A stretch of DNA of 64,000 nt from JBFMFB01 sp040752115 (GTDB lineage: Bacteria; Pseudomonadota; Gammaproteobacteria; Burkholderiales; Sulfuricellaceae). The stretch covers positions 124,001-188,000 of the forward strand of contig JBFMFB010000001.1 in the NCBI GenBank assembly GCA_040752115.1. The letters are read 5' to 3'. Made by a program: the position numbers and the translations under genes. The notes below the pieces were generated by a model. The model was given only the letters and a program-made list of their open reading frames with translations, was not told the origin of the DNA and ran no database searches. Below, piece after piece: positions 53,023-61,496 of the stretch. Numbering within the stretch: position 1 is the stretch's first letter; every line of letters begins with the position of its first letter.

Positions 53023-54345
53023 CTAGAACTTCATGCCGTAGGCAACGCCCAGCGAGTTTTCGTACATCTTGATGGTTTCGGTGCCGCCCACGTTGAAGTA
53101 CGGATTGGTCGCCGGCCCCGAAACCGAATTCTCCAAGGCGTGCATATACGACACCGTCAGCTCGGACGCATTGCCCAGCGCATAGGTCGCCCCCAGCGTC
53201 ACGTGATCCTGAACCACGCCGGGTGCCAGGATATTGAACGTCACGTCGCGCGCATCGATCGGGTTGTCGGTATGGTTGTAGCCGGCGCGCAATATCAGCT
53301 TGTCGTTGTATTGATATTCGACGCCGAGTTTCCAGACGTCCACATCCTTCCAGCCGAAGCCGATGCCGTTGCTCCCGCCCAGACAAGCTGAGCCGGATCC
53401 GGGGCCGACGGGGGGAGCGCCGGTGCACCCCGGTTGCCGGCTGGAATTGGCGATCGCCGCTACACCGCCGTAATTGATGCGCTGGTAGTCGAGCGCAACG
53501 GTCACCGCCGGGCTTGCCTTGAATGCGATACCGAGGTTGTAGTTTTCGGGAATGTCGAAATCGCCGCCGCCGGCAAACAGCCCTTTATATTTGTCGAACT
53601 TACTCATATCAATCTTGCTGGAATAGGCCGCGCCCAGCGTAATGCGATCCGACACCCTGCCCATCCAGCCCACGCGCACCCCCCAGCCGGTAGCCGTGTC
53701 GGTGCCGTTATTGGTCAGATTGTTCGGGTCGGAAGAAATCGCCTTGAAAGCCTGCAGCCCGTCCGCACTAAAACGCTGGTAGCCGAACAGCGGCGATACG
53801 CCGATCGAATGCTCCTGGCTCACCTTATAAGCCACTGTCGGCGCGATGATCAGTTGCTCCAGATTCACCCCCAGCTTGCCTTCGCCGCACAACAGGTTCT
53901 TGGGGTTGCCGCCGCCGCAGCTCGCCGCCGCTATCTGTCCGCCAGGATAATCCGTATTCATGCCGCCGTTGCCGTACACGGTTACCCCCAGCGACAGGCT
54001 CGGGTTCAGCAGCTTGTTGTAGCCGAATTCAGGGATGAAGAAGCTCTCGCTGCCGCTATCCACCTTGGCGTTGACCGGGCCGAAATAGGTGCCATTCACG
54101 CGCTCCGCGCTGCGCACCGGACTGAACCAGTCCAGCCCGATGTCCAGCCGATCCCCCACCCACACCATGCTGGCCGGGTTATTGGCGCCGCCGAACGCAT
54201 CCACCGCCCTTGCGGTGGCCGCGCCGCCCATGCCTTTGGCCTTCATACCATAGCCATGAGAAAAATAGCCGTCTGTCGCCAGCGCCATCCCCGGCGCCAT
54301 GCATCCCGCAACTGCCAATACCCCAACCAGTTTTTTCAATTCCAT
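53023..54345 (-). CDS. FadL/OmpP1-family outer-membrane transport protein
   Basis: 440 residues: signal peptide (1 to about 23, ending MALA-TD), then beta-barrel repeats and the FadL N-terminal hatch pattern ATDGYFSHGYGMKAKGMGG, GGANNPASMVWVG. FadL proteins pass hydrophobic compounds; in a sulfur oxidiser this could be sulfur-rich or aliphatic molecules (inference). GGAGGAGACC Shine-Dalgarno before ATG at 54345. Followed by a strong terminator. Confidence 0.9.
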   Translation of the reverse strand: MELKKLVGVLAVAGCMAPGMALATDGYFSHGYGMKAKGMGGAATARAVDAFGGANNPASMVWVGDRLDIGLDWFSPVRSAERVNGTYFGPVNAKVDSGSESFFIPEFGYNKLLNPSLSLGVTVYGNGGMNTDYPGGQIAAASCGGGNPKNLLCGEGKLGVNLEQLIIAPTVAYKVSQEHSIGVSPLFGYQRFSADGLQAFKAISSDPNNLTNNGTDTATGWGVRVGWMGRVSDRITLGAAYSSKIDMSKFDKYKGLFAGGGDFDIPENYNLGIAFKASPAVTVALDYQRINYGGVAAIANSSRQPGCTGAPPVGPGSGSACLGGSNGIGFGWKDVDVWKLGVEYQYNDKLILRAGYNHTDNPIDARDVTFNILAPGVVQDHVTLGATYALGNASELTVSYMHALENSVSGPATNPYFNVGGTETIKMYENSLGVAYGMKF

Positions 54346-54471
54346 TCTCGGTCTCCTCCGCAAAGAGTTATTGATGGTGTTGCAGTTGTTTCAGCCATTT
54401 AAACAATCAAAAGCTTTTGGAGCAAGTCTATGTTGCGGTTTTTGAACAGAAACTTTTTATCCCTGCATAAA

Positions 54472-55611
54472 TCAAACTTCATGAAATGTGCCGATTTCCT
54501 CCCCTTCCATCTGGCGCTTGACGATTTCCACATCCTGGCGGCCAAGGGCGAAGGGGAAGGACAGGATGTCCGATGGCGTGGAATCGCCGTAAGGACGGTT
54601 GCAGGCCGATACTTCCTCGTCGTCCTTGCCGGGGCAGCCGGAAGTCTGGAACGGCTTGCCGGAGTTGATGATCTGTTCCAGCTCATTTTCAGGCAGGCCG
54701 AAATCCACCACCTGCCCCTGTTCGTTAAACCGCATTTTGCTCACATGGCCGCCGGCATAATCGATGATGAAGCGGGCAAGCTGCACCCGGCGCCACTGCG
54801 CGCGGTCGCAGGGCGGCCAGTCTTCCATCAGCGAGCCCCGCTCGGGGAAGAAGGCGAACATGTGGTTGTGGCCGCCCATGTCCTTGATTTTCTGCGCCGC
54901 TTCGAGCATTTCCCGCTCGGTTTCGCCCATGCCGCAGATCAGGTGCGCGCCGAATTTTTCCGGGCCGAAGATTTCCGCCGCCCATTCCAGCGCCAGCCAG
55001 TATTTTTCGTAGGCATGCGGCCCTTCCACCGCCTTGCCGCGGGTGCGCTCGAAGATGGCGGGCGTGACCGCATCCAGCGCCACGGTGAAGATATCCGCGC
55101 CCATCTGCTTGAGGCGCACCAGATCCTCTTTTTCGAGCGAAGTGGGATTGGAAAGGATGGAAACCGGGATGTGGGGCAGTTCTTTCATCCATTTCCCCAG
55201 CAGCGTGAAGGTATCGGCGTTGGAATCGGGATGGGTGATCATGGAAATGCACATGCGCTGGAACTGTCCCTTGTCCTTGCTCGCCTTGATGCGCTCGATC
55301 GCCTCGTCGTAGCGGACGGCGGGCCAGTCCACGCGGATGAAATTGCGGTCGGCGTAGTCGCGCGCTTCCTCACGGTGGCGCGCCAAGCCGCAATAGCTGC
55401 AGTTGGCCCGGCAACCTTCCGGGTAGGTCACCAGTAGGTTGAGGCAATGCGTGCACTCGGTGCGGTGCATTTTTCCCGGCACCAGCCCCAGCGTAATCGC
55501 CGCCGCCGTGCTCATCTGCACGTATTCCGGCGAGCGCATTTCGGGTGTCTTGACATGATAATTCGGCCAGTAAAAATTGACCGGCTGGATGGTTTCGACT
55601 GCGGCGCTCAT
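54472..55611 (-). CDS. lipS1: Radical-SAM lipoyl synthase component LipS1
   Basis: 379 residues. Radical-SAM cluster motif C67-x3-C71-x2-C74 (CRANCSYCGL), preceded by C53-x2-C56 (ECTHCLNLL) and with late Cys in TSGCPGK and SACNRPYG, which may bind an auxiliary cluster. In the described sHdr-associated pathway LipS1 and LipS2 together insert sulfur into an octanoyl group to make lipoate on LbpA. Its locus with lipT, sLpl(AB), lipS2 and lbpA matches that set. Confidence 0.9.
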   Translation of the reverse strand: MSAAVETIQPVNFYWPNYHVKTPEMRSPEYVQMSTAAAITLGLVPGKMHRTECTHCLNLLVTYPEGCRANCSYCGLARHREEARDYADRNFIRVDWPAVRYDEAIERIKASKDKGQFQRMCISMITHPDSNADTFTLLGKWMKELPHIPVSILSNPTSLEKEDLVRLKQMGADIFTVALDAVTPAIFERTRGKAVEGPHAYEKYWLALEWAAEIFGPEKFGAHLICGMGETEREMLEAAQKIKDMGGHNHMFAFFPERGSLMEDWPPCDRAQWRRVQLARFIIDYAGGHVSKMRFNEQGQVVDFGLPENELEQIINSGKPFQTSGCPGKDDEEVSACNRPYGDSTPSDILSFPFALGRQDVEIVKRQMEGEEIGTFHEV

Positions 55612-55635
55612 TACTTTATTCTCCCAAACCGAATG

Positions 55636-56096
55636 GACAGGATTAACAGGATTTTTCAGGATTTACAGGACTCTTGCGTGTCGGATGGCTTGGTATAGTT
55701 CCTGAATTTGCGTTTAACCGTCACGCTTTTGCCAAAATTGATCAGCAACCCGATATCTTTGCCCGTTGCCGCCAGATAATTTACTAACTGCACCTCGTGC
55801 TCGCGCGCCAAAGATTCGCACGCCTTCAATTCGCAAACGACTTCGTTCTCGATCAGCAAGTCGGAAAAATACTCGCCCACCTTTTTACCATCATAGAAGA
55901 CGGGTATCGGCGCCTGCTGCTGAACGACCACCCCATTATTGATCAGCTCGATTGCCAGCGCATTTTCATAAACCTTTTCAAGAAACCCCGCACCTAAGGT
56001 TTTGTGCACCTTATATGCACAACCGATAATTTTTTCCGTAAGTTTTTTCCTGTCCACGAAATCCTGTAAATCCTGAAAAATCCTGTTAATCCTGTC
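55636..56096. repeat. Family-B inverted repeat (copy B4) with a gene in the loop
   Basis: The left arm (55636-55672) has four CAGGATT-like words and the right arm (56060-56096) has the complementary set. The GxxExxY gene lies in between and extends into both arms. The right arm ends 4 bp from the lipT stop (56100-56102). Confidence 0.88.
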
Positions 56097-56099
56097 CAT
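55656..56099 (-). CDS. GxxExxY protein (PD-(D/E)XK nuclease-like)
   Basis: 147 residues. GxxExxY signature G38FLEKVY44 in LGAGFLEKVYENAL; nuclease-like E90-L-K92 in VVCELKA; Q104 in HEVQLVNYL. Residues 1-13 (MDRINRIFQDLQD) and the last five codons plus stop are coded by the arms of repeat B4, so the gene is built into the repeat. The family (PDDEXK_3) is often found in bacteria with variable gene context; function unknown. It interrupts the lip gene order between lipT and lipS1, which suggests insertion. Confidence 0.9.
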   Translation of the reverse strand: MDRINRIFQDLQDFVDRKKLTEKIIGCAYKVHKTLGAGFLEKVYENALAIELINNGVVVQQQAPIPVFYDGKKVGEYFSDLLIENEVVCELKACESLAREHEVQLVNYLAATGKDIGLLINFGKSVTVKRKFRNYTKPSDTQESCKS

Positions 56100-57167
56100 C
56101 TAATTCGTAAAATATTCCGGGAACGCGATCCACCCCCTGCGGTGCATCTCGTCCCCCCGCGCTTCCGCGCCGCCCCAGAACTGATTCAGCCATTGCCGTT
56201 TGGCTACCGCCCGCGCGAGCGAGGCTTCGAACTGGTCGCGAATGTCTTCCTCGAATTCGCCTAAGGCGTTCTCCACTTTATCCCTGACCCGTGCCACGGC
56301 GGCCTCCCCGGCGCGGTCGCCGGAGACGACCGCGGCGGCGATACCCGCGCCGGTAACCGGATGGGTGAGTCCCGCCGCATCACCGGTCAGCATTACGTTG
56401 CCGATCGAGATTTTCGGCCGCATGCCGCCCACCGGGATGGCGCCGCCGGTGCGGTGGAGAATCTCTATTCCCACCCGCCCCTCGCTGACCAGGTTCCGGT
56501 GCAGTTCGTCCAGCGGCGTCTTGAGATCGGCAGCAAACCGCTTGTCCGCGCCCAGCCCGAGATTCGCCGTTTCCCTTTTCGGAAACAGCCAGGCATAGCC
56601 GCCAGGATAGGCATCCGACAGCCAGATATCGGTGTCCTCGAAAGGGCGCAGCAAAGGCACGGTGTACTGCCGCGTGTGCACCACCTCCAGCGGCGGCAGG
56701 CCGAGCGCCGCCGCCACCGGAGAGTGCGGCCCGTCGGCACCGACCAGCACCTTATATTCGAACACCCGCTCGCCCTGGGGCGTGGCGATCCAGGCACGGT
56801 TTTGCGCGGGCTCGAGCCGCTCCAGCCGGCTGTCGAAAAACACTCTTGCACCCGCCTTTTCGGCTTCTCTCGCCAGTGCCTGATCAAAGGCGGCACGATC
56901 CACCATCAGGCCGGGAAATTCGGATTTTTCCATCGCACCCGAAGGCAATGCGCTGTTCATGCCGCGAATGCGCTGCTGCAGCACGCCTTCGGGACGGGCA
57001 TAGGCGCCCAGCGGCAAGGGGATGAATTCGGCGCACTGCACCGGCACGCCGGCCGTCTGCTTGCGCTCGATCACGGCCACCGAAATTCCGCCCTGCGCCG
57101 CCACGCGCGCCGCAGCCGCGCCTGCCGGGCCGAGGCCGATTATCAGGAGATCGATGCGTTCAGCCAC
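56100..57167 (-). CDS. lipT: FAD-dependent geranylgeranyl-reductase-like protein LipT
   Basis: 355 residues: FAD motif IIGLGPAGAAAARVAAQGG, VERK-type IERKQTAG, and late LTGDAAGLTHPVTGAGI. In the sHdr-associated lipoate pathway LipT is the FAD protein proposed to supply electrons. GTG start at 57167 inside the end of sLpl(AB) (8-bp overlap). Another geranylgeranyl-reductase function is possible from sequence alone, but the locus favours LipT. Confidence 0.88.
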   Translation of the reverse strand: MAERIDLLIIGLGPAGAAAARVAAQGGISVAVIERKQTAGVPVQCAEFIPLPLGAYARPEGVLQQRIRGMNSALPSGAMEKSEFPGLMVDRAAFDQALAREAEKAGARVFFDSRLERLEPAQNRAWIATPQGERVFEYKVLVGADGPHSPVAAALGLPPLEVVHTRQYTVPLLRPFEDTDIWLSDAYPGGYAWLFPKRETANLGLGADKRFAADLKTPLDELHRNLVSEGRVGIEILHRTGGAIPVGGMRPKISIGNVMLTGDAAGLTHPVTGAGIAAAVVSGDRAGEAAVARVRDKVENALGEFEEDIRDQFEASLARAVAKRQWLNQFWGGAEARGDEMHRRGWIAFPEYFTN

Positions 57168-58233
57168 AATCTACCGTCGCTTTCGCCAGCGCCTGCTTCA
57201 CCACTGCGACAAAATCGGCGGGAACCAGCGAAAGCAGGTCAGCTTCGCGGCCCGCGAAGAACCGCAGCACGTTTTCCTCCACCCTTTCGGCGGCGGTGTC
57301 GCGCAATGCCGCTTCCAGATCGGCGACGGTACGCCGGGGCGTGACGAAAAAATCGCCGCTGAACCATGCCTGTTTGATTCGCCCCTGTCTTGCATCGTAA
57401 GTCAGCGTAACGCGCAGCAATCCGCCCGGAAACTTCTGCACGCCCTCCGTCAGCGGCATGTCCGCCGCGGGCCGGGCAAGCAGGTTGACCCAGTCGGGAT
57501 GATCGATTTCGGCCAGCGCCGCCCGGTAGCGCGCCTGCTCGCGCACCGAGAGATCGCCTGCCTCGAATGCCACGCCGAATTCCCGGGCGAAAGCTTCGGC
57601 AAGTGCCCATTTCACATCCTCGGTGTCGGGGGCGTAGCCGAGAAGATCGGCCAGGTTGGCCACCCGTTCGCGCGCCGAAGCGATCGCCTTGTCCGACAGC
57701 TTCTCGGCCGGAATGCGCAGCACCCGCAGCATTTTTTCCACGTCGAACTGCACCAGCAGCGTGCCCTGGAACATCAGCGCATCCCCCTCGAACGCGCCGC
57801 CGGTACCGGAAATCTTTTTCCCGTCCACCTCGATGTCGTTGCGCGGACGGTAGGCCGCCGCCACCCCCAGCGCGCCGATACCGCGCGCAGCGGCCTCGCA
57901 GATGCGGCGGGAAATCGCCTGCATGTCCGCCGTGCCGAGATCGCGCTTGTGCAGATAAAGCTCCCAGCCGATCTGGGTTTCGTCGAAGTAGATGGCGCCG
58001 CCGCCGGTGATGCGCCGCTGGACCGCAACACCGTGCCCGCGGCAGTAATCGAGATCGAGTTCCTGCTCCGCGCTTTGGTGAAACCCCAGCAAGGCGCTCG
58101 GCGTAAAACGCAAAAAGCGCAGGGTGGAGGGGATTTCTTCCGCCGCCCGCGCTTCCAGCAGCGCGCGGTTGAGCGCGATATTCTCCGCCGCAGGCCGCAG
58201 GCCGGTGTCAATGACGCGCCAGGTTATGGGCAT
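57160..58233 (-). CDS. slpl(AB): Lipoate-protein ligase sLpl(AB) for LbpA
   Basis: 357 residues: the ligase part has R73-RITGGGAIYFD and catalytic K140 in DGKKISGTGG; the C-terminal part (about 260-357, KFPGGLLRVTLTYDARQG) is the LplB-type accessory domain fused on. This is the sLpl(AB) form that acylates LbpA. ATG at 58233; a TTG two codons upstream is possible. The start sits at the edge of a tandemly duplicated repeat. Overlaps lipT. Confidence 0.9.
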   Translation of the reverse strand: MPITWRVIDTGLRPAAENIALNRALLEARAAEEIPSTLRFLRFTPSALLGFHQSAEQELDLDYCRGHGVAVQRRITGGGAIYFDETQIGWELYLHKRDLGTADMQAISRRICEAAARGIGALGVAAAYRPRNDIEVDGKKISGTGGAFEGDALMFQGTLLVQFDVEKMLRVLRIPAEKLSDKAIASARERVANLADLLGYAPDTEDVKWALAEAFAREFGVAFEAGDLSVREQARYRAALAEIDHPDWVNLLARPAADMPLTEGVQKFPGGLLRVTLTYDARQGRIKQAWFSGDFFVTPRRTVADLEAALRDTAAERVEENVLRFFAGREADLLSLVPADFVAVVKQALAKATVDCG

Positions 58234-58247
58234 ATTCAAATTCGATA

Positions 58248-58493
58248 GACAGGATTAACAGGATTTTTCAGGATTAACATGATTTTTGATGTCGTAAAAA
58301 AAGAACACACATACACGATCCGCTGAATTTGGTCTGATCCTGTCCAGCCAGATATATTCAAATTCGATAGACAGGATTAACAGGATTTTTCAGGATTAAC
58401 ATGATTTTTGTTGTCATGAAAAAGGAACACACACACGATCCGCCTGAATTTGCTTTAATCCTGTAAATCCTGCGAAATCCTGTTAATCCTGTC
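58248..58493. repeat. Family-B repeat (copy B5) with a 122-bp tandem duplication of its left arm
   Basis: ATATTCAAATTCGATAGACA occurs at 58232 and again at 58354, 122 bp apart; each copy carries the left arm and part of the loop. A single right arm follows (to 58493). It fills the gap between lipS2 and sLpl(AB); no gene seen. Confidence 0.88.
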
Positions 58494-58522
58494 CAATCGG
58501 ATTTACAAAACAGCGGCGACCG

Positions 58523-59659
58523 TTATCCCGCCACCACCCTGATACCCGCCAGCGCGCCGGTTCCCGCCCGGCGGCTGCGCTCCTGCTCGATAATGCGGCG
58601 AATGTCTACCTGCAGGCCGGCATGGTCGTTCTCAAGCGCCAGCACTTCGTCGCCCACGGCGATCGAGCAGCAGGCAGGCGTGACGCGCACGTCACGCCCA
58701 AGGCGGGCGGCCAGCTCGACCATGCCGTCCGCGGGATGGGCGATGCCGTTCAGCCCCGCCAGCACGGCGTAGCTGTCGATCTCCGTTTTGGCGCGCCCCG
58801 CCGGGCGGGCGCAGCCCAGCAGCAGCGGCGTGTCCGGCAGGGCTTCGCGGGCGTCCATGAAAAATTGCCCTACCTCGGCGCTGGCCGGCGTGGCGAAAGG
58901 GCGGTTCTTCGGCGCGTAAAACGGCATCACCACCACCAGCACCACCGCGGACGGCCTGTGCCGCCGGATGATCTCCAGCGCATTCCATTCGCCGAGCAGG
59001 GTGCCGTAATGCAGCCCGAGGACGATGTGCGGCACCACCTTGAGCGAGGTGGAGACGAGGTATTCCAGGGTGCGCTCGAAATCGTCCACGCTGCGCTTGA
59101 GATGATAGACCTGGGTAATGGTGTCCTGGGCGCCGATCACGTCCATCATTGCCGCATCGATGCCGCAATCCTCCATGCGCCGCGCGCCGTCCATGTCCAC
59201 CAGCGCGGTATGGAGCGCGATCCGGAAGCCGGGAAAGGTATCCTTGATGCGGCGGATGGTGGGATAGAAGACATCGTACTCCACCTCGTTGCGGTGGTTG
59301 GAGCCGCCGGTGAGAAGCATGCCCTGCGCGCCGGCTTCGATCTGCTCGTTCACCACGCGCCACAGCGCTTCCGGCGTTTTCGCCGGAAGCATCGGTTCGA
59401 GGATTTTCGCCTTGCAATGGTCGCATTTCAGGCTGCATTCGCCGCCGGTGATCGAAACCGCCGGCCAGGCGCTTTTGCCGCAGCCGGCGATTTCGGACGT
59501 GGCGTAAGCCTTGAAAGTGGGCGTGTAGAAATTGACGGCGCCGATGCGCGCGCCTTGCAGAACACCGAAGCGCGCCTGCATGCGGCCGACCAGCGCGGCA
59601 TCCAGGACAACGCCTTCAAGCGGTTCGATCTGCCCGATGATATCAGGCCAGGAAGTCAT
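58523..59659 (-). CDS. lipS2: Radical-SAM lipoyl synthase component LipS2
   Basis: 378 residues. C75-x3-C79-x2-C82 (GGECSLKCDHCKAK) in the family context SITGGECSLKCDHC; later LLTGGSNHRNEVEYD and PACCSIAVG. Partner of LipS1. It begins 53 bp after the LbpA stop. The order lbpA-lipS2-slpl(AB)-lipT is that of known sHdr lipoate loci. Confidence 0.9.
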   Translation of the reverse strand: MTSWPDIIGQIEPLEGVVLDAALVGRMQARFGVLQGARIGAVNFYTPTFKAYATSEIAGCGKSAWPAVSITGGECSLKCDHCKAKILEPMLPAKTPEALWRVVNEQIEAGAQGMLLTGGSNHRNEVEYDVFYPTIRRIKDTFPGFRIALHTALVDMDGARRMEDCGIDAAMMDVIGAQDTITQVYHLKRSVDDFERTLEYLVSTSLKVVPHIVLGLHYGTLLGEWNALEIIRRHRPSAVVLVVVMPFYAPKNRPFATPASAEVGQFFMDAREALPDTPLLLGCARPAGRAKTEIDSYAVLAGLNGIAHPADGMVELAARLGRDVRVTPACCSIAVGDEVLALENDHAGLQVDIRRIIEQERSRRAGTGALAGIRVVAG

Positions 59660-59712
59660 GACATGAATTGTGCGGATTGTCGGGATTCATGGGGCTCGAC
59701 CCGACCGGCACT

Positions 59713-60150
59713 TCAGCAGCCGCCGAAACCGTCGGCACCCATCTTGGCTTCGAACGCCCCGGCCACCGCGCCGCCGCTGACCAGGCCGGCGGATTCGGCG
59801 TCCCAGTTGGTCGGCTTCATCTTGACGAGCCAGCCCGCGCTGTAAGGATCGGCATTGATGGTGCCGGGTTTGGCCGAGACCGCATCGTTGGTGGCGATCA
59901 CCTCGCCGGAAACCGGCGCTTTCACCGGCCCCACCCACTTGCCCGATTCGACGGTGGCGACCGACTTGTCCTTCTCGATTTCCTTGCCCGCTTTCTTCGG
60001 GGTGTAGGAAACGATCTCGCCGGCGAGCGAGCACGCATACGAGGTCATGCCGACGGTAATGGTGCCGTCCCCTTCGCGACGGGCCCAGACGTTGTTTTCG
60101 ACGTTGTAGTACAGATCGTCTGGAAGGTTACATCCGCGTACGGTTGCCAT
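59713..60150 (-). CDS. lbpA: Lipoate-binding protein LbpA (GcvH-like)
   Basis: 145 residues resembling glycine-cleavage H protein. Lipoylation Lys K71 in VESGKWVGPVKAPVSGEV; N-terminal VRGCNLPDDLYYNVENNVW is typical of LbpA rather than of true GcvH. Cys at 7, 40 and the last residue 145. Carries the lipoyl arm that interacts with sHdr in sulfur oxidation. GGAGAG Shine-Dalgarno before the ATG at 60150. Confidence 0.93.
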   Translation of the reverse strand: MATVRGCNLPDDLYYNVENNVWARREGDGTITVGMTSYACSLAGEIVSYTPKKAGKEIEKDKSVATVESGKWVGPVKAPVSGEVIATNDAVSAKPGTINADPYSAGWLVKMKPTNWDAESAGLVSGGAVAGAFEAKMGADGFGGC

Positions 60151-60168
60151 TTCTGCTCTCTCCTGGAA

Positions 60169-60564
60169 TTAAAAAAACATCGACTTGTTGCAGTTCAGAA
60201 TCATGTCCGCCAGAACGCCGGCATTGGAAATCTCGTCCACCTCCCCGATCACGTCGCCGGCTTCCAGATCGTAGCCGGGCATCGCCGGCCGGCACAGGTA
60301 AAGCTTGGCGCCCGCAGCTTTCGCGGCGCGCATGAACTCGATGATTGTCTTGCCGCCCTCCATCGCTGTCAAGGTTTCCGGCACCCCCTTCTCGGCCAGG
60401 CGCACCGCTTCCATGGTGAGGAAAATACGCACGTCCGCGTCCATCGAAGCCAGCACCGCGGCGAGATAAAACGGAGTGGCGCAGCGGTGAGGAGTCGAAG
60501 GTCCGCTGGTCATGACGATAACCACGGACTTCCCCTCGTTGTCCAGATAATGCTCCTCAGACAT
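60169..60564 (-). CDS. DsrE-family sulfur-carrier-like protein
   Basis: 131 residues of the DsrE/DsrF-like fold. VVIVMTSGPSTPHRCATPF, TMEAVRLAEKGVPE and YLCRPAMPGYDL; Cys at 28, 91 and 125. DsrE3-type proteins transfer sulfane sulfur to sHdr systems, and one Cys (probably C91 or C125) is expected to carry persulfide. Located between the two LbpA genes. Subfamily (DsrE3A/B/C) not assigned here. Confidence 0.85.
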   Translation of the reverse strand: MSEEHYLDNEGKSVVIVMTSGPSTPHRCATPFYLAAVLASMDADVRIFLTMEAVRLAEKGVPETLTAMEGGKTIIEFMRAAKAAGAKLYLCRPAMPGYDLEAGDVIGEVDEISNAGVLADMILNCNKSMFF

Positions 60565-60570
60565 CGGCGT

Positions 60571-61008
60571 TCAGCTCCGCTCGCAATGGATATCGTCTTT
60601 CCGGCAGCGGGCGCAATAGCCTGCCTCCGCGGCTGCACCGGTCATCAGCCCGGACAACGCCGCCGCCGGGTCCACCGCCCTGACCCGCGCCACCCAGGCA
60701 TCATAAGGCTCGCGATTGAGCAGCGAGGGCTCGTCCAGCACGCGGGAATTGATCTCCTCGATCACGCAATCGAAGACGTTGGGAATCGGGCCGGCCCACT
60801 TGGCGCTTTCGATCGTGGCCACGGGCTTGCCGGCAGGGCGCAGCGTGCCGGGCTTGCGCACGCGCAGGTGCATGATCCTGCCGGCGATGGCCTGGGAGAT
60901 GTCGGTCATGCCTACCGAGAACATACCGTCCGGCTCGCGCCGCACCCAGATCTGGTATTGGTCGTCGTAATGGAGGTCGGGGCGAAATTCGCAGCCGTTA
61001 CAGTGCAT
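60571..61008 (-). CDS. lbpA2: Second LbpA-like lipoate-binding protein with terminal CxxC motifs
   Basis: 145 residues, GcvH-like. Lipoylation Lys K70 in TIESAKWAGP. Unlike LbpA it has C3-x2-C6 at the N terminus and C132-x2-C135 plus C142 at the C terminus, which could form a metal site or a redox disulfide pair. It lies 6 bp before the DsrE gene. A second lbpA is known in some sulfur oxidisers. Division of labour between the two is unknown. Confidence 0.88.
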   Translation of the reverse strand: MHCNGCEFRPDLHYDDQYQIWVRREPDGMFSVGMTDISQAIAGRIMHLRVRKPGTLRPAGKPVATIESAKWAGPIPNVFDCVIEEINSRVLDEPSLLNREPYDAWVARVRAVDPAAALSGLMTGAAAEAGYCARCRKDDIHCERS

Positions 61009-61044
61009 GTTTTTATATTACCAACCGCGAATAGCGTTAATTAA

Positions 61045-61097
61045 CCACGAATGACACGAATTTTCACGAATGTACCCGAATCAAATCCATTCGTGGC
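61045..61097. repeat. Family-A repeat (copy A8, incomplete right arm)
   Basis: Four ACGAAT-like words on the left; only one ATTCGTGG word on the right. Confidence 0.75.
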
Positions 61098-61379
61098 CGC
61101 ATTTTCAATAGCAGGATGGGTGGAGCAGCCCTCTCTCCAACTCTCCCCTGGAGGGGAGAGGGCGATCGTCCCCTCTCCCACTTGCGGGAGAGGGTTAGGG
61201 TGAGGGCGCAACCCATCGAACAATCCGGTGCGCCCATCTTATGATGGGTTACGGCTTGCGCCTCCACCCATCCTACGCATCTGCGCGACCGAACTCCGTA
61301 GAGTGCGGCGAGCGCAGAACCGTAGGGCGCATTAGCCGAAGGCGTAATGCGCCGAATGCTTTTGCGCGCCATCTCGAAA

Positions 61380-61419
61380 AACACCCTTCTCGTTCAAATA
61401 ATCCAGGGAGTCGGACGAG
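61380..61419 (-). pseudogene. Duplicated 3' end of shdrB2
   Basis: On minus it reads SDSLDYLNEKGVF in frame, matching the true shdrB2 C terminus SDSLDYLSDKGVL at 61497-61536. Repeat D lies between the two copies. Confidence 0.72.
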
Positions 61420-61467
61420 GTTTTAGTTCCGGCGTAACGCGCTGCGCGCATTAGCCTCCACTGAAAT
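61420..61467 (+). repeat. Repeat D (copy 2)
   Basis: GTTTTAGTTCCGGCGTAACG, then GCGCATTAGCCTCCACTGAAA; matches copy 1 at 27411. Confidence 0.75.
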
Positions 61468-61496
61468 GTCAGCGCCGTGGCCCTGCATACACCTTC

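Larger units (their letters stand above)
61009..61496. repeat. Mosaic of intergenic repeats between shdrB2 and lbpA2
   Basis: 488 bp without a gene. In order: family-A copy A8 (61045-61097); a C-type repeat (61111-61276) into which a GAGAGG-type palindrome (about 61131-61208) is inserted; a GCGCATTAGCC hairpin (61321-61358); a copy of the shdrB2 3' end (61380-61419); and repeat D copy 2 (61420-61467). Confidence 0.78.

Noticed and set aside
59713..60150. Glycine cleavage H protein
   Set aside because: No gcvT or gcvP; context and N-terminal pattern fit LbpA.
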